Origin: Alphaproteobacteria bacterium CG1_02_46_17
GTDB taxonomy: Bacteria > Pseudomonadota > Alphaproteobacteria > Micavibrionales > Micavibrionaceae
Reading direction: 5' to 3'
DNA length: 64,000 bases
NCBI GenBank assembly: GCA_001871905.1
Contig: MNUG01000018.1
Coordinates: 1-64,000, forward strand
Both the position numbers and the translations under genes were made by a program. The notes beneath the pieces are model-generated. The model had not been told where the DNA came from. It made no database searches and was given only the letters and a program-made list of their open reading frames with translations. Positions 18,125-28,010 of the stretch are shown piece by piece. The first letter of the stretch is position 1, and each line of letters opens with the position of its first letter.

Positions 18125-19225
18125 ATGGGCTTTAATTGTGGAATCGTTGGTCTCCCGAATGTCGGAAAATCAACCACCTTCAATGCATTGACAGCAACGG
18201 CTGCGGCACAGGCTGCGAACTTCCCGTTCTGTACTATCGAACCGAATGTTGGGCGTGTTGGTGTGCCGGATGAACGTTTGCAAAAACTGGCTGATGCCGG
18301 AAAATCGAAAAGCATTATCCCGACCCAACTGGAATTTGTCGATATTGCCGGACTGGTCAAGGGCGCTTCAAAAGGCGAGGGGTTGGGGAACAAGTTCCTC
18401 TCGAACATCCGTCAGGTGGATGCAATCATTCATGTGTTGCGGTGTTTCGAAGATGAAAACGTCACCCATGTCGAAGGATCGGTTGATCCGGTGCGCGATG
18501 CGGAAATCATCGAAACAGAATTGATGCTGGCAGACCTCGAAAGCATTGAACGCCAGATTGATGCGATGTCCAAGAAAGCAAAATCCGGCGATAAATCCCT
18601 TAAATCCCAAGTCGAACTCATGCAAAAAATCCATGCAGCTTTGGCCGAAGGGAAACCGGCAAGAAGCGTTGCTGTTCCGGAAGACATGGAAAAAGCAGTG
18701 CGCGAACTCTTTCTGATGACCACGAAACCAATGCTTTATGTCTGTAACGTGCTGGAAAATGACGCTGAAAATGGCAATGCTCTGACCGAAAAAGTCGCAA
18801 GCATGGCCAAAGAGAAAAATTACGAATATGTGATTATCTGTGCGGAAATTGAATCCCAGATCGCCCAACTGGCTTCGGAAGACGAGAAAAAAGAATTTTT
18901 GGAATCGCTGGGTCTGTCCGAACCGGGGCTGAACAAGATTATCCGCGCCGGATATAAACTTTTAGGACTTGAAACATATTTCACCGTCGGCCCCAAAGAA
19001 ACCCGCGCATGGACGATTCCAGTTGAATGCAAGGCTCCACAAGCGGCGGGGGTCATCCACACCGACTTTGAACGTGGATTTATCCGCGCCGAAGTGATTG
19101 CGTATGACGATTATATCTCCTGTAATGGTGAACAAGGTGCCAAAGATCAGGGCAAAATGCGCTCCGAAGGCAAAGAATATGTTGTTCAGGACGGAGATGT
19201 AATCTTGTTCCGCTTTAATGTGTAA
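18125..19225 (+). CDS. ychF: Redox-regulated ribosome-binding ATPase YchF
   Basis: This is an Obg-related P-loop protein that prefers ATP and binds ribosomes. The G1 motif [15 protein letters not shown], switch region [20 protein letters not shown], helical insert (about residues 130-200) and C-terminal TGS domain ([28 protein letters not shown]) are present at the normal 366-residue length. AAAGGAAAA is a good ribosome site. The gene follows pth and a methyltransferase; pth-ychF is a widely conserved pair. Confidence 0.97.
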   Translation: MGFNCGIVGLPNVGKSTTFNALTATAAAQAANFPFCTIEPNVGRVGVPDERLQKLADAGKSKSIIPTQLEFVDIAGLVKGASKGEGLGNKFLSNIRQVDAIIHVLRCFEDENVTHVEGSVDPVRDAEIIETELMLADLESIERQIDAMSKKAKSGDKSLKSQVELMQKIHAALAEGKPARSVAVPEDMEKAVRELFLMTTKPMLYVCNVLENDAENGNALTEKVASMAKEKNYEYVIICAEIESQIAQLASEDEKKEFLESLGLSEPGLNKIIRAGYKLLGLETYFTVGPKETRAWTIPVECKAPQAAGVIHTDFERGFIRAEVIAYDDYISCNGEQGAKDQGKMRSEGKEYVVQDGDVILFRFNV

Positions 19226-19240
19226 TAAAAAGGAATGGCA

Positions 19241-20245
19241 ATGAAACTGACAGACGACATCAAAGCCATTCCGAAAGCCGAGTTGCATGTCCATATTGAG
19301 GGCACAGTAACCCCTGATATCGCATGCCTGATTGCCAAGCGTAACGGCATCACCATCAATCCCGAAATATTTTCCGAAGACGGCCTGTCCCATAAATGGA
19401 ACGGATTTATTGATCTGGTGACGCGTGTTTATCAGGAAATGGCGCAATGCCTGAAAACGGCAGATGATTATGAAACCATCATGTATGATTATCTGTGTCG
19501 ATGTGCGGCAGAGGGTGCGATCTATGTCGAACCTAGTGGCTACCCCGGTCAATGTCTGGTGTCTGGTATAAATTACAAAGATATGGTCGATGGGATGAGT
19601 CGTGGAATGGATCGTGCTCGTGCAGATACAGGCATTGAATCCCGCCTGACCATGACCTTTGAACGGCACCGTCCGGAAGGTGCAGAAAATGATGCTGATA
19701 TTATATTGTCCTACAAACATTCCTATATTGTAGGCCTTGATATTGCTGGCGGTGAACAAGAAGGCGATCTCGCTGGATTTGAAACTGCCTATAAACGTGT
19801 GCTGAAAGATTTTGGACGCCCATTGGGGGTACGTGCCCATGCCGCTGAGAATATAGGTTCCGTGAACGGGTGGGACGCCATCAAACGCCTGCCGCTTAAT
19901 CGCATGGGTCATGGCGTGAGGTGCAGCGAAGACCCTGATCTTATCAAAGAACTCATCGCAAGAAATATAACGCTCGAAGTCTGCCCGACCAGCAATATTC
20001 TGGCGGTCAAAGAATATCCAGATTTCAAATCACATCCTTTAAGAAAACTATACGACGCGGGCGTTTCCATTTCCCTTAATTCTGATGATCCGGGATTATT
20101 CGGCAATTCAATCGGACAGGAATACCAGATTGCCCATGACGAATTTGGTTTTACTGTGGACGAGTTGCGCGGCATTACGCGCAACGCCATTGCTGTGTCA
20201 TTCGCGGAAGATCGCATCAAAGAGAGTTTGCTTGCGACTTTATAA
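19241..20245 (+). CDS. add: Adenosine deaminase
   Basis: This enzyme hydrolyses adenosine to inosine in purine salvage; the adenine deaminase subclass is a possible alternative. AGGA directly abuts the track ATG at 19235, so the second ATG at 19241 (MKLTDDIKAIPKAE), six bases later, is preferred; 334 residues. Metal and catalytic motifs are intact: AELHVHIEGT, RAHAAENIG (catalytic Glu), NRMGHGVR, LEVCPTSN and SLNSDDPGLFG (metal Asp). It is 15 bases after ychF and convergent with the RlpA-like gene, only ten bases away. Confidence 0.93.
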   Translation: MKLTDDIKAIPKAELHVHIEGTVTPDIACLIAKRNGITINPEIFSEDGLSHKWNGFIDLVTRVYQEMAQCLKTADDYETIMYDYLCRCAAEGAIYVEPSGYPGQCLVSGINYKDMVDGMSRGMDRARADTGIESRLTMTFERHRPEGAENDADIILSYKHSYIVGLDIAGGEQEGDLAGFETAYKRVLKDFGRPLGVRAHAAENIGSVNGWDAIKRLPLNRMGHGVRCSEDPDLIKELIARNITLEVCPTSNILAVKEYPDFKSHPLRKLYDAGVSISLNSDDPGLFGNSIGQEYQIAHDEFGFTVDELRGITRNAIAVSFAEDRIKESLLATL

Positions 20246-20255
20246 ATAGAAAATC

Positions 20256-20699
20256 CTAGCGTGGATTATATATCGCATGCTGCGCAGGCGGGCTGCAAAG
20301 TTCAATGCGAACTTTCTCGGTTCCTGAATCAAGCATATCGATTTCAGAAGCTGCCGCCCGTGAAAGATCAATAACCCTGTTCCCATGATAAGGGCCACGA
20401 TCATTGATCCTGACATTGACACTCTCGCCATTCTCGGTGTTGGTGACACGAACAATTGTCCCCAGCTTGATTTTTTTGTGAGCGGCCGTATAGGAGAATT
20501 TGTTATAGATTTCCCCACTGGCAGTCCGTCGGCCATGGAATTTCCCTCCATACCATGATGCAATGCCTGTGACTGTACGCCCCGTTATTTCTGGGCACTC
20601 AGGCTCCTCGGCATGGACTGGATGCGCCACGACAGCCAGAGCAAAAGAAGCGGAAAGCAGGATTTTAGAGACAAAACGTCTCTGAAGGAGATTGCGCAT
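20256..20699 (-). CDS. RlpA-like septal ring lytic transglycosylase family protein
   Basis: The ATG at 20699 (MRNLLQRRFVSK) is preferred because AAAGGTG precedes it; 147 residues. A signal peptide (residues 1 to about 30, ending VVAHPVHA) leads to a compact double-psi beta-barrel domain: TGIASWYGGKFHGRRTASGE, then YTAAHKKIKLGT and RINDRGPYHGNRVIDLS. There is no SPOR domain and no lipobox, so this is the short soluble periplasmic type. RlpA proteins cut or bind peptidoglycan lacking stem peptides at the septum; activity here is inferred from family only. The Asp in NDRGP is retained. Confidence 0.9.
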   Translation of the reverse strand: MRNLLQRRFVSKILLSASFALAVVAHPVHAEEPECPEITGRTVTGIASWYGGKFHGRRTASGEIYNKFSYTAAHKKIKLGTIVRVTNTENGESVNVRINDRGPYHGNRVIDLSRAAASEIDMLDSGTEKVRIELCSPPAQHAIYNPR

Positions 20700-20865
20700 G
20701 GCCAACACCTTTGGGTTAGAAATGTAAAAAAAGTTGAGCAGGACAATGACCTCTTACGAGAATCTGTCAGACCTGCGATCTTTGGGGTGAATTGAAAATT
20801 CAAAGTCTATATGGGGGGCGATGCCCCACAAGTCAAGAAAATATTGCAGTGCAGTAAAAGTTTTT

Positions 20866-21765
20866 TTAAGCTGCAGCCGATTTAGAGAAAGACTTTCCCC
20901 GCACGAGGCTCTCATAGGCTTCGCGCAAGGTGCGCGTGATGGGGCCAACTTGATATTCTGTCTCGTCAATCTTGCCAATCGCGGTCACTTCGGCGGCTGT
21001 GCCAGTAATAAAGACTTCATCGGCCGATTTCAAATCTTCCATCGTGATGGTGTCTTCCTCCAAAGCAAAGTCAAGTTTGGCGGCCAGCTCAATAACTGTC
21101 TGGCGGGTGATCCCGTTCAGGAAACAATCTGGTTTTGGCGTGCGGATGACGCCGTCTTTAACGCGGAAGAGGTTTGCTCCGGTGGCCTCAACCGGATTTC
21201 CACGGTAATCGCACATCAGCGCATCAATATATCCGGCATCTTCGGCGGCGTGTTTGGACAGGGTATTAATCATATAAAGTCCGGCAGCCTTGGCATGGCA
21301 GGGTGCCATATCTGGGGCCGGTTTTTTCCATGGCGATGTTTTAAGACTGATGCCTTTCTCACGAAGCTCGGGCGAGAAATAGCTCGGCCATTCCCAACAG
21401 GCAACCGCCACATGGGTTTTGGTGGCTTGGGCAGCAATCCCCATCTGCTCTGATCCACGCCACGCAACGGGACGGATATAGGCATTAGTCAGGTTATTGG
21501 CCGTGAGAACCTCTTCCTTGGCGGCATTAATTTGATCAGGCGTAAAGGTGATATTCATCCCCATAATTCCCGCAGACTTGAAAAGACGGCTGGTATGCTC
21601 AACAGTTTTGAAGATTTTTCCTTCATAGGCGCGTTCGCCTTCAAAAATGGCACTTCCGTAATGAAGACCATGGTTGATGACATGGATATTGGCTTCGCGC
21701 CACGGAACCATTTTTCCGTCAAACCAGATAAAACCATCACGATCATCAAAAGGTATTAAGGCCAT
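20866..21765 (-). CDS. ilvE: Branched-chain amino acid aminotransferase
   Basis: This is a PLP-dependent fold-type IV transaminase for Leu, Ile and Val. The 299-residue protein starts with FDGKMVPWREANIHVINHGLHYGSAIFEG; the PLP lysine is in CHAKAAGLYMINTL; VEATGANLFRVKDG and LNGITRQTVIELA complete the active site. It complements the leu operon in this window at the last step of leucine synthesis. It is divergent from the OmpR-like gene. Confidence 0.95.
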   Translation of the reverse strand: MALIPFDDRDGFIWFDGKMVPWREANIHVINHGLHYGSAIFEGERAYEGKIFKTVEHTSRLFKSAGIMGMNITFTPDQINAAKEEVLTANNLTNAYIRPVAWRGSEQMGIAAQATKTHVAVACWEWPSYFSPELREKGISLKTSPWKKPAPDMAPCHAKAAGLYMINTLSKHAAEDAGYIDALMCDYRGNPVEATGANLFRVKDGVIRTPKPDCFLNGITRQTVIELAAKLDFALEEDTITMEDLKSADEVFITGTAAEVTAIGKIDETEYQVGPITRTLREAYESLVRGKSFSKSAAA

Positions 21766-21795
21766 ATTATCCTCAAAAAATCTAAAAGAAATTTC

Positions 21796-21821
21796 AGTGT
21801 TTCCACGTTTGCATAAACACT
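21796..21821. promoter_or_regulatory. Inverted repeat in the ilvE/ompR-like divergent region
   Basis: AGTGTTT and AAACACT are 7-bp arms with a 12-base spacer, in the 125-base region between two divergent genes. It could be an operator, possibly for the OmpR-like regulator itself. Confidence 0.3.
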
Positions 21822-21890
21822 CTATATTTACTGGGAAATTATGACCGATGCAAGATGAAGTGCGGGCGTAAGCCAGTTAAAGGATAAAAA

Positions 21891-22595
21891 ATGGCAGAAA
21901 CCATGCTGTTTAGTGAAGCCGACAAACCTCATATTCTGGTGGTGGATGATGATGAACGTATCCGCAACCTGATCTCGCGCTATTTGCGCGAGAACGGATT
22001 CGTGGTGGCCACTGCCAAAGATGCAGCAGATGCAGAAACTGTCATGACTCTGGCGTTATTCGATGCTTTGATTGTCGATGTGATGATGCCCGGCAAAACC
22101 GGATATGAGATGACACGGGATTTGCGGGCCACATCCCAGATCCCGATTTTATTGCTGACCGCCTTGGGGGAAATTGACAATCGTATCGAAGGACTTGAAT
22201 CCGGAGCAGATGATTACCTGTCCAAGCCGTTTGAACCCAAAGAATTATTATTAAGACTGCAATCCATTTTGCGGCGCCACCGCCCCATAGACCGAACAGT
22301 CGATAAAATAAAAATTGGAAAATGGATGTACAGAATAAACGACGATTTGGTCGAAGGAGAAGATGGAGAAGAAGTCCGTCTCACGGCTGTTGAATCAAGA
22401 TTACTTGAATCTCTGGCGCGCCAAGCTGGAAAAATTTTGAGCAGGGATGAATTAGCCAGATTGTGCGGAGTGGATGGCAATGACCGGACGGTTGATGTCC
22501 AGATCACGCGTTTAAGAAAGAAGATTGAAGAAGACAGTCGTTACCCGAGATATATCCAGACCATTCGTGGTCAGGGTTATATGCTCAAGCAATAG
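21891..22595 (+). CDS. OmpR-family response regulator
   Basis: This 234-residue regulator has a receiver domain (about 14-128): acidic pocket VVDDDERIR, phospho-acceptor Asp in ALIVDVMMPGKTG, conserved Thr in LLTALG and Lys in YLSKPFEPKEL. The C-terminal winged-helix DNA-binding domain (about 140-232) ends RTVDVQITRLRKKIEED and IRGQGYML. AAAGGA precedes the ATG. The histidine kinase follows 14 bases later, so the pair forms a two-component system of the OmpR/EnvZ type. The regulon is unknown. Confidence 0.94.
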   Translation: MAETMLFSEADKPHILVVDDDERIRNLISRYLRENGFVVATAKDAADAETVMTLALFDALIVDVMMPGKTGYEMTRDLRATSQIPILLLTALGEIDNRIEGLESGADDYLSKPFEPKELLLRLQSILRRHRPIDRTVDKIKIGKWMYRINDDLVEGEDGEEVRLTAVESRLLESLARQAGKILSRDELARLCGVDGNDRTVDVQITRLRKKIEEDSRYPRYIQTIRGQGYMLKQ

Positions 22596-22609
22596 AAAAA
22601 GATAACGTC

Positions 22610-23962
22610 ATGGCATTTGAAACAAAGAAACTGAACCCCTGGTACTGGATTCACAAAATCCTGCCCCGCACACTTTTTGCGCGGTCTTTGCTGATTATTG
22701 TGGTTCCGGTTCTGCTATTGCAGATTGTTGTGATGTCGGTATTTGTTGATAATCACTGGCGGAAAATAACATCGCGACTGGCATTCGGCGTAGCCGGAGA
22801 GATAGCGATCATTGCGGAAGAAATTGAAAGCGGGGAATCAGAAGATCGCCTGATGGCGTTATCAAACTACGCCGCCCAAAGTCTGGATTTGCTCGTAACA
22901 TTTGAACCGGGGAGACGGCTTCAACCGGGAGTTATCACCCAAGGCACATGGGAACCGTTTACTGCGCGGGCTCTGTCCAAGGCACTGGATGAACAGGTTC
23001 GCCGTCCTTATAGTCTGTCTATATCGCAGGATGATGATTGGGTAAATATCGGCATCCAACTGGATGATGGGGTGCTGAGGGTCTTGGCACTTGAGCGGCG
23101 TTTATTCTCGTCTTCTGCATATATCTTCCTATTATGGCTTGGGGGGGCATCCATTATTTTGTTCACGATTGCTGTTGTATTTATGCGCAATCAGATCAAG
23201 CCGATCAGAAAATTGTCTCTGGCAGCAGAGCGTATGGGAACCGGTCGCGAGATACTATTTTTCAAACCGGAAGGGGCCAGAGAAGTTCGTCAGGCTGGCC
23301 GCGCGTTTCTTGAGATGCATGAACGGATCACACGTCAGGTTGAACAGCGCACCACAATGCTAGCAGGAATTTCCCATGACCTCAGAACACCATTAACAAG
23401 GTTGAAGCTCGGCCTGTCATTTCTTGGAGAGAGTGACGATATCAGCGCGTTGAAGCAAGATGTTACAGATATGGAACGCATGATTGAGAGCTATCTGGAT
23501 TTTGTACGGGTTGAAGGTAAAGAAACTGCATCAGAGTTTAACCTGTCGGATTTGCTTGATAAACTTGTTGAGGCAGTCAAGAGACACGGAACGAATATTA
23601 TTTTACAAAAACATTCGACAGATATTTTGATAATGGGTCGCCCCTTGGCCTTGGAACGCTGTTTGTCGAATGTTATTGGCAATGCAGAAAAATTTGCAAA
23701 AAAAATCTGTGTGTCCGTAGAACAGAAGGATAATCGGCTTTATATTCTGGTTGATGATGACGGGCCGGGCATGGATGAAGATATGTATGAAGAAGTTTTT
23801 AAGCCATTCTTCCGGATTGACAGCTCACGCAATACATCAACTGGCGGTGTGGGGCTGGGGCTCTCGATTGCGTTGGATGTTATACATGCTCATGGCGGAG
23901 ATATAAAGCTTGGCAAAAGTCCATTGGGTGGTTTGCGAGCCGAGATAACATTGCCCATATAA
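22610..23962 (+). CDS. EnvZ-like sensor histidine kinase
   Basis: This 450-residue inner-membrane kinase has TM1 at about 24-46, a short periplasmic domain of about 120 residues, TM2 at about 168-192 (YIFLLWLGGASIILFTIAVV), a HAMP domain, then the dimerisation domain with phospho-accepting His256 in ISHDLRTPLTRLKLG. The ATP-binding domain has the N box (NVIGNAEKFAKK), G1 (DDDGPGMDED) and G2 (GVGLGLSIALDV). It is the partner of the preceding response regulator. The architecture matches EnvZ; the stimulus is not readable from sequence. Confidence 0.94.
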   Translation: MAFETKKLNPWYWIHKILPRTLFARSLLIIVVPVLLLQIVVMSVFVDNHWRKITSRLAFGVAGEIAIIAEEIESGESEDRLMALSNYAAQSLDLLVTFEPGRRLQPGVITQGTWEPFTARALSKALDEQVRRPYSLSISQDDDWVNIGIQLDDGVLRVLALERRLFSSSAYIFLLWLGGASIILFTIAVVFMRNQIKPIRKLSLAAERMGTGREILFFKPEGAREVRQAGRAFLEMHERITRQVEQRTTMLAGISHDLRTPLTRLKLGLSFLGESDDISALKQDVTDMERMIESYLDFVRVEGKETASEFNLSDLLDKLVEAVKRHGTNIILQKHSTDILIMGRPLALERCLSNVIGNAEKFAKKICVSVEQKDNRLYILVDDDGPGMDEDMYEEVFKPFFRIDSSRNTSTGGVGLGLSIALDVIHAHGGDIKLGKSPLGGLRAEITLPI

Positions 23963-23982
23963 AAAACGTATAAAATAAAAAA

Positions 23983-24015
23983 CCCCGGAAATTTGAGGTC
24001 ATCAAAAATCCGGGG
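23983..24015 (-). terminator. Terminator for the phasin gene
   Basis: CCCCGGA/TCCGGGG form a 7-bp stem around a 19-base loop. On the minus strand the stem is followed by TTTTTTATTTTAT, a strong tail. On the plus strand the tail is poor, so envZ-like transcripts may end less efficiently. Confidence 0.75.
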
Positions 24016-24043
24016 CTTATGTCCTAACCAGTAAATTTATGCG

Positions 24044-24511
24044 CTATGCACTTTTCTTGGAAGGAGCTTTTTTACCTTTAATATTTTCTTTGGCGGTGCA
24101 TTGAACTTCTTCGAGGCAAGCACTAACCCGACGATTGATGATATCGCAGGCTTCTTTTGTCGATTTGCTGCAAATGTCATTTACTTCCTGAATACCTGAA
24201 ACAGTTTTTTCATAGGTACTGCGGATTAATTCGGCACCACGGGCGACTTTGTCTTCAGGTGTGCCTTCATTGATAATTTCTTGTGCGATCGTTGAATTGT
24301 CCTGAACAAGTTGGGACAAAATTTCGGTCTGGCGTTGGATAATGGTTTGCATGCTTTCCATGGCCACTTGTTGTGCCTCTGCATAGGCTTGGATGGATCT
24401 GCGACCAGATTCCATGATGTCCTTTACATTGGCCATACCGGGTATGGTAGAGGCTGGTGTAAAGTTGGAAATAAATTCTGGTTTCATCCAGTTCTCAAAA
24501 GGGTTATGCAT
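24044..24511 (-). CDS. Phasin family protein
   Basis: The ATG at 24511 (MHNPFENWMKPEF) is chosen because GGAGG lies ten bases upstream; the track GTG start overlaps that site. The 155-residue helical protein has the phasin-like pattern: a hydrophobic start, then SIQAYAEAQQVAMESMQTIIQRQ and the VARGAELIRSTYEKTVSGIQE helix, ending in a basic tail KGKKAPSKKSA. Phasins coat polyhydroxyalkanoate granules. Presence of phaRCAB 14 kb away supports the call. Confidence 0.85.
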   Translation of the reverse strand: MHNPFENWMKPEFISNFTPASTIPGMANVKDIMESGRRSIQAYAEAQQVAMESMQTIIQRQTEILSQLVQDNSTIAQEIINEGTPEDKVARGAELIRSTYEKTVSGIQEVNDICSKSTKEACDIINRRVSACLEEVQCTAKENIKGKKAPSKKSA

Positions 24512-24798
24512 AGTGATCTTCCTCCGGTGCACAAATTTATAAAGCTGCTAATTCAATACATTTATCCAACTTTTTTCCGCACTGTGTCAATCTTTTCATT
24601 TATAGAATTTTTCAAATGCTATGAAAAATATACAAATAAAACAGGATTACGAAAAATACTTGTGGCAAATAGGGGTAAAAATATATACATAATAAAATTA
24701 TAGTGCGAATAAGGCCTTTTTTTTCCTAACGTTAGCGATTGTTTAAGCCCTTTATGGCGGAATGGGGGTGAATATTCACATCACCATATTTTCAAGCA

Positions 24799-27342
24799 AT
24801 GAGCACAAATTTTTATAAAATCCAGAACAACCAAAAAACCTTTGCCAGTCTTGTCAAAGGCCATTTGGCGTTTTCAATGGTTCTGGTCAATGGTTTCTTG
24901 CTGACGATTGTTGCGTTTCTGGTTTCCAACATGTTTGTGAACCAGATGTTGAGCGAAGAAAATGACAGGGTGAAAACCGCAGCAGAAAAAATACTCAATT
25001 CGGATTCCCGCAATCTTGAAAATGATTTGAGTATGGTGACTTCCTTATTTAACGGAACGTTTGAGCATGAGTCACTTCAGTCACGCGCACTAAAAATGCA
25101 AAGTTATGTCCCCTTGGCAGAAAATCTCGATAATGGTTCGTTACATGCGGTCTATTTTATCGACAGGTCTTTGAATAAAGAAAAATTAATGCCACTTTAT
25201 CAACGCACAAGGGGTAATCTTGATAAAACAGTCACAGACAGTTTATCTCTGATAGAAAAATATAAGAATGATATTATGCGCCAGCAGAGCAGATTTTTTC
25301 TGTTAGTTGATAATGATCTGATGCAGCCCAGAAAAGTCAGCGAACTTCCTGAAATCATGGCCAAAGACATGTTGTGGGTACAACCTGTCTTTTATGAGAA
25401 TGATACGAAAGATTACGGATTTCTGTTTGCCTATGTCAAAGCCAGCGAAACAAGCCCGTTCTCGGGACTGACCGAACTAAGAAACATCTCCCACTTTATT
25501 GTCCTGAACAAAGAGTCTGGCGTGACATTATATAAGTGGAGCAGGGACGGCAGCTTTGCCAATATATCGAAATTGAATGTTTCTCTTGAGGCAAGGATGG
25601 TGAATTCAACCAACGCGATCCATGCGTCCTTTACGCCGAACTCTCAGGTTAGTCTGCTGGAAATCATTCCATGGTTAATACTTTTATTTCTGGGCGGGCT
25701 GACAATATTCGTGCTGTTGTTTATGTGGAAGTCACAAAACAGTGCAAGGTCTTTGGAGCAAATGTATGCCGAGTTGGAAAAGAAGAATTCCGAACTAGGG
25801 AACGAAGTTCATGAACGGGAACGCTTGAACCATGTTCTGCGAAAAGCAGAACGTGAGAACAAAGCCATTATCAATGCGATTTCAGATGTGATTTTCGAGA
25901 TTAGCCTGAGCGGAGATATTCTGTTTTTGAATGAAGCATGGCAACGCATCACCACCATTCCACCGCAACAAAGCATTGGAAAAAACCTGTTTGATCTGCT
26001 TCATCCTAAAGATCAGGAAGAGCAAAAGAAGGCCGTATCCCAGATGATTAAAGGATTGCGGACAGGGTATCGTGTGATGACGTCAATCAGGACAGCAGAA
26101 GGAAAATTCCGTGCGGTTGAAATGGCAATATCCATGATCCGGATGGATGAGAACCGCAGTATGCGTGTTGTGGGAAGCTTCACGGATATTGACGAACGCC
26201 AACGCGCCGAATGGGCCTTGACCGAGGCCGAACGGAAATATCGTTCTATCTGGGAAAACTCGGCGCACGGAATTTATCAGGTCACGCAAGATGGTCAGAT
26301 TATTTCTGCCAATCCGGCCATGGCAAAAATTTTTGGCTATGATAATCCAGAAGCGATGATGCGGGAAATCCGCAATGCCCATATTGAATTGTTCCTAAAT
26401 CCGAATGAACGAATGAAAGCTCTTAGGGAACTTGAAAACGAGCGCTTGCAGGATATCTTCGAATATATGGCGGCAAAAAAGAATGGAGAAAAAGTCTGGG
26501 TTCAGGAAACCATTCGTCCGGTGTTTGATGAACATGGTTCGTTGATTTATTATGAATCTGGCATCGAGGATATCACCAAGCGTAAGGACGCGGAGTCCCA
26601 GTTGCAGGAGGCCAAGCGGGAATCAGATATTGCCAACCGTGCCAAATCGGAATTTCTGGCTAATATGAGCCATGAGCTGAGAACTCCTCTGAACTCGATC
26701 ATCGGCTTCTCGGAAATTATCCGCAATGAAGTATTCGGGGCAATCGAACCTAAATCCTATTGGGAATATGCCCGCGATATCCATGAAAGCGGAAAGCATC
26801 TTCTCTCAATCATCAACCAGATTCTTGATATATCAAGGATTGATGCGGGTGATCGTGAACTGCGCGAAGCGCGTCTGGATATGAAGAAACTGGTGAGTAG
26901 CACGATTGATTTAATGGTGCCAAAAATCAAGGAAGCCGGATTGTTCTTGCCCGAACCGGATCTCAGTCAGTTGCCGTATATGATTGGAGAAGAGGTTGCC
27001 ATTCGCCAGATGCTGACCAACATTTTGTCTAACTCGGTTAAATTTACACCAGAGGGCGGACACATATCTGTTAGCGGGGAAGTAGATGATCAGGGCGAGC
27101 TGAGAATTTCTGTGACTGATACAGGGATTGGTCTTGATGACTATGAAATCGAACGTGTGACTTCAAAATTCGGATCAATTGACGGACGCCTCAGTAAATC
27201 GGCTTATGGGTTGGGGCTTGGTTTGTCACTGGTACATTCCTTGATGCGCTTGCATGGTGGACGTGTCGAAATTCTTTCCCAAAAAGGAATTGGAACAACA
27301 GTGACCCTGATCTTCCCACGTCAACGGATGGAACAGGCCTAG
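24799..27342 (+). CDS. Membrane sensor histidine kinase with two PAS domains
   Basis: This 847-residue hybrid-less kinase has TM1 at about 22-46, an extracytoplasmic sensor region of about 240 residues that I do not recognise, TM2 at about 287-309, a coiled linker, PAS 1 (about 352-465, IINAISDVIFEISLSGD), PAS 2 (about 478-595, YRSIWENSAHGIYQVTQDG), then HisKA with His625 in LANMSHELRTPLNSIIGFS. The ATPase domain has NILSNSVKFTPEGG, DTGIGL and GLGLGLSLVHSL. No response regulator is adjacent; the upstream OmpR/EnvZ pair is complete. It is an orphan kinase, perhaps acting on a distant regulator. No clear ribosome site precedes the ATG. Its end overlaps the convergent recX gene by four bases. 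Confidence 0.92.
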   Translation: MSTNFYKIQNNQKTFASLVKGHLAFSMVLVNGFLLTIVAFLVSNMFVNQMLSEENDRVKTAAEKILNSDSRNLENDLSMVTSLFNGTFEHESLQSRALKMQSYVPLAENLDNGSLHAVYFIDRSLNKEKLMPLYQRTRGNLDKTVTDSLSLIEKYKNDIMRQQSRFFLLVDNDLMQPRKVSELPEIMAKDMLWVQPVFYENDTKDYGFLFAYVKASETSPFSGLTELRNISHFIVLNKESGVTLYKWSRDGSFANISKLNVSLEARMVNSTNAIHASFTPNSQVSLLEIIPWLILLFLGGLTIFVLLFMWKSQNSARSLEQMYAELEKKNSELGNEVHERERLNHVLRKAERENKAIINAISDVIFEISLSGDILFLNEAWQRITTIPPQQSIGKNLFDLLHPKDQEEQKKAVSQMIKGLRTGYRVMTSIRTAEGKFRAVEMAISMIRMDENRSMRVVGSFTDIDERQRAEWALTEAERKYRSIWENSAHGIYQVTQDGQIISANPAMAKIFGYDNPEAMMREIRNAHIELFLNPNERMKALRELENERLQDIFEYMAAKKNGEKVWVQETIRPVFDEHGSLIYYESGIEDITKRKDAESQLQEAKRESDIANRAKSEFLANMSHELRTPLNSIIGFSEIIRNEVFGAIEPKSYWEYARDIHESGKHLLSIINQILDISRIDAGDRELREARLDMKKLVSSTIDLMVPKIKEAGLFLPEPDLSQLPYMIGEEVAIRQMLTNILSNSVKFTPEGGHISVSGEVDDQGELRISVTDTGIGLDDYEIERVTSKFGSIDGRLSKSAYGLGLGLSLVHSLMRLHGGRVEILSQKGIGTTVTLIFPRQRMEQA

Positions 27343-27944
27343 GGCATTTTATCCAGAATGGACATGGCCTCGTCTTTTGAAAGATTCAGTGCTTTAGAGG
27401 CGACATCATATCCGAAACCATTCCGCGCCAATGATGCCAATGCCTTCTGATTTCCGTTTTCAATCTCCCGAAGAGAGAATGCACCAAGCTTTTTTCGTTT
27501 TATATAGCGCACAGCCATAGCCAACTCATGCTCATGGCTTTCTGCGCCAAGACATTCGCGAATGTCTTGTTCAGGAACACCCTTCATCTTCATCTGCGCC
27601 ATAATTTTTTGTCGGGAATAGCCACGCAAGGAAAGCGAGTAAAACAACCCCTTGGCAAAAGAAGTGTCATTCAGATAACCCAGATCAATAAATTTGATGA
27701 CGATTTGATTCAGCAAGGCCAGACAGTCCTCGCGGTTTTGTTCGGGGTGGTCGCGGCACGAAAGATCTATTTTGCGGATCATGACTTGTTTGAACCGTGC
27801 GGAAGAGGCAGCAAACCGTTGAAGATAATGAGCTCCGGAATTCTCAAGATAGCGTGCCGTAATCTTTTTACGGAGCTTGATCGGGGCTTTATCCGATTCT
27901 TGAGGCTCAGGGCTTGATTTTTTGCTCACAAATTCTCTCTTCAT
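27339..27944 (-). CDS. recX: Regulatory protein RecX
   Basis: RecX modulates RecA filament growth. The 201-residue protein has the three-helix repeats typical of the family: ITARYLENSGAHYLQRFAAS, then IDLGYLNDTSFAKGLFYSLS with RGYSRQKIMAQMKMKGV, the strongest match. It is not next to recA, which is frequent in alphaproteobacteria. No good ribosome site precedes the start. It is convergent with the PAS kinase. Confidence 0.85.
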   Translation of the reverse strand: MKREFVSKKSSPEPQESDKAPIKLRKKITARYLENSGAHYLQRFAASSARFKQVMIRKIDLSCRDHPEQNREDCLALLNQIVIKFIDLGYLNDTSFAKGLFYSLSLRGYSRQKIMAQMKMKGVPEQDIRECLGAESHEHELAMAVRYIKRKKLGAFSLREIENGNQKALASLARNGFGYDVASKALNLSKDEAMSILDKMP

Positions 27945-28010
27945 GAGGTAAAACTACTAGGAAAATGCAAGATTGTCTAACCCCCTCATCGCCTATAAAG
28001 CAGGAATAGC

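Noticed and set aside
18962-19912. 316-residue ORF antisense to ychF and add
   Set aside because: It is opposite two certain genes, has no domain, and its composition follows from codon bias of the sense strand.
24311-24703. 130-residue plus ORF overlapping the phasin and the gap after it
   Set aside because: Half of it is antisense to the phasin; the rest is AT-rich, and no ribosome site is seen.
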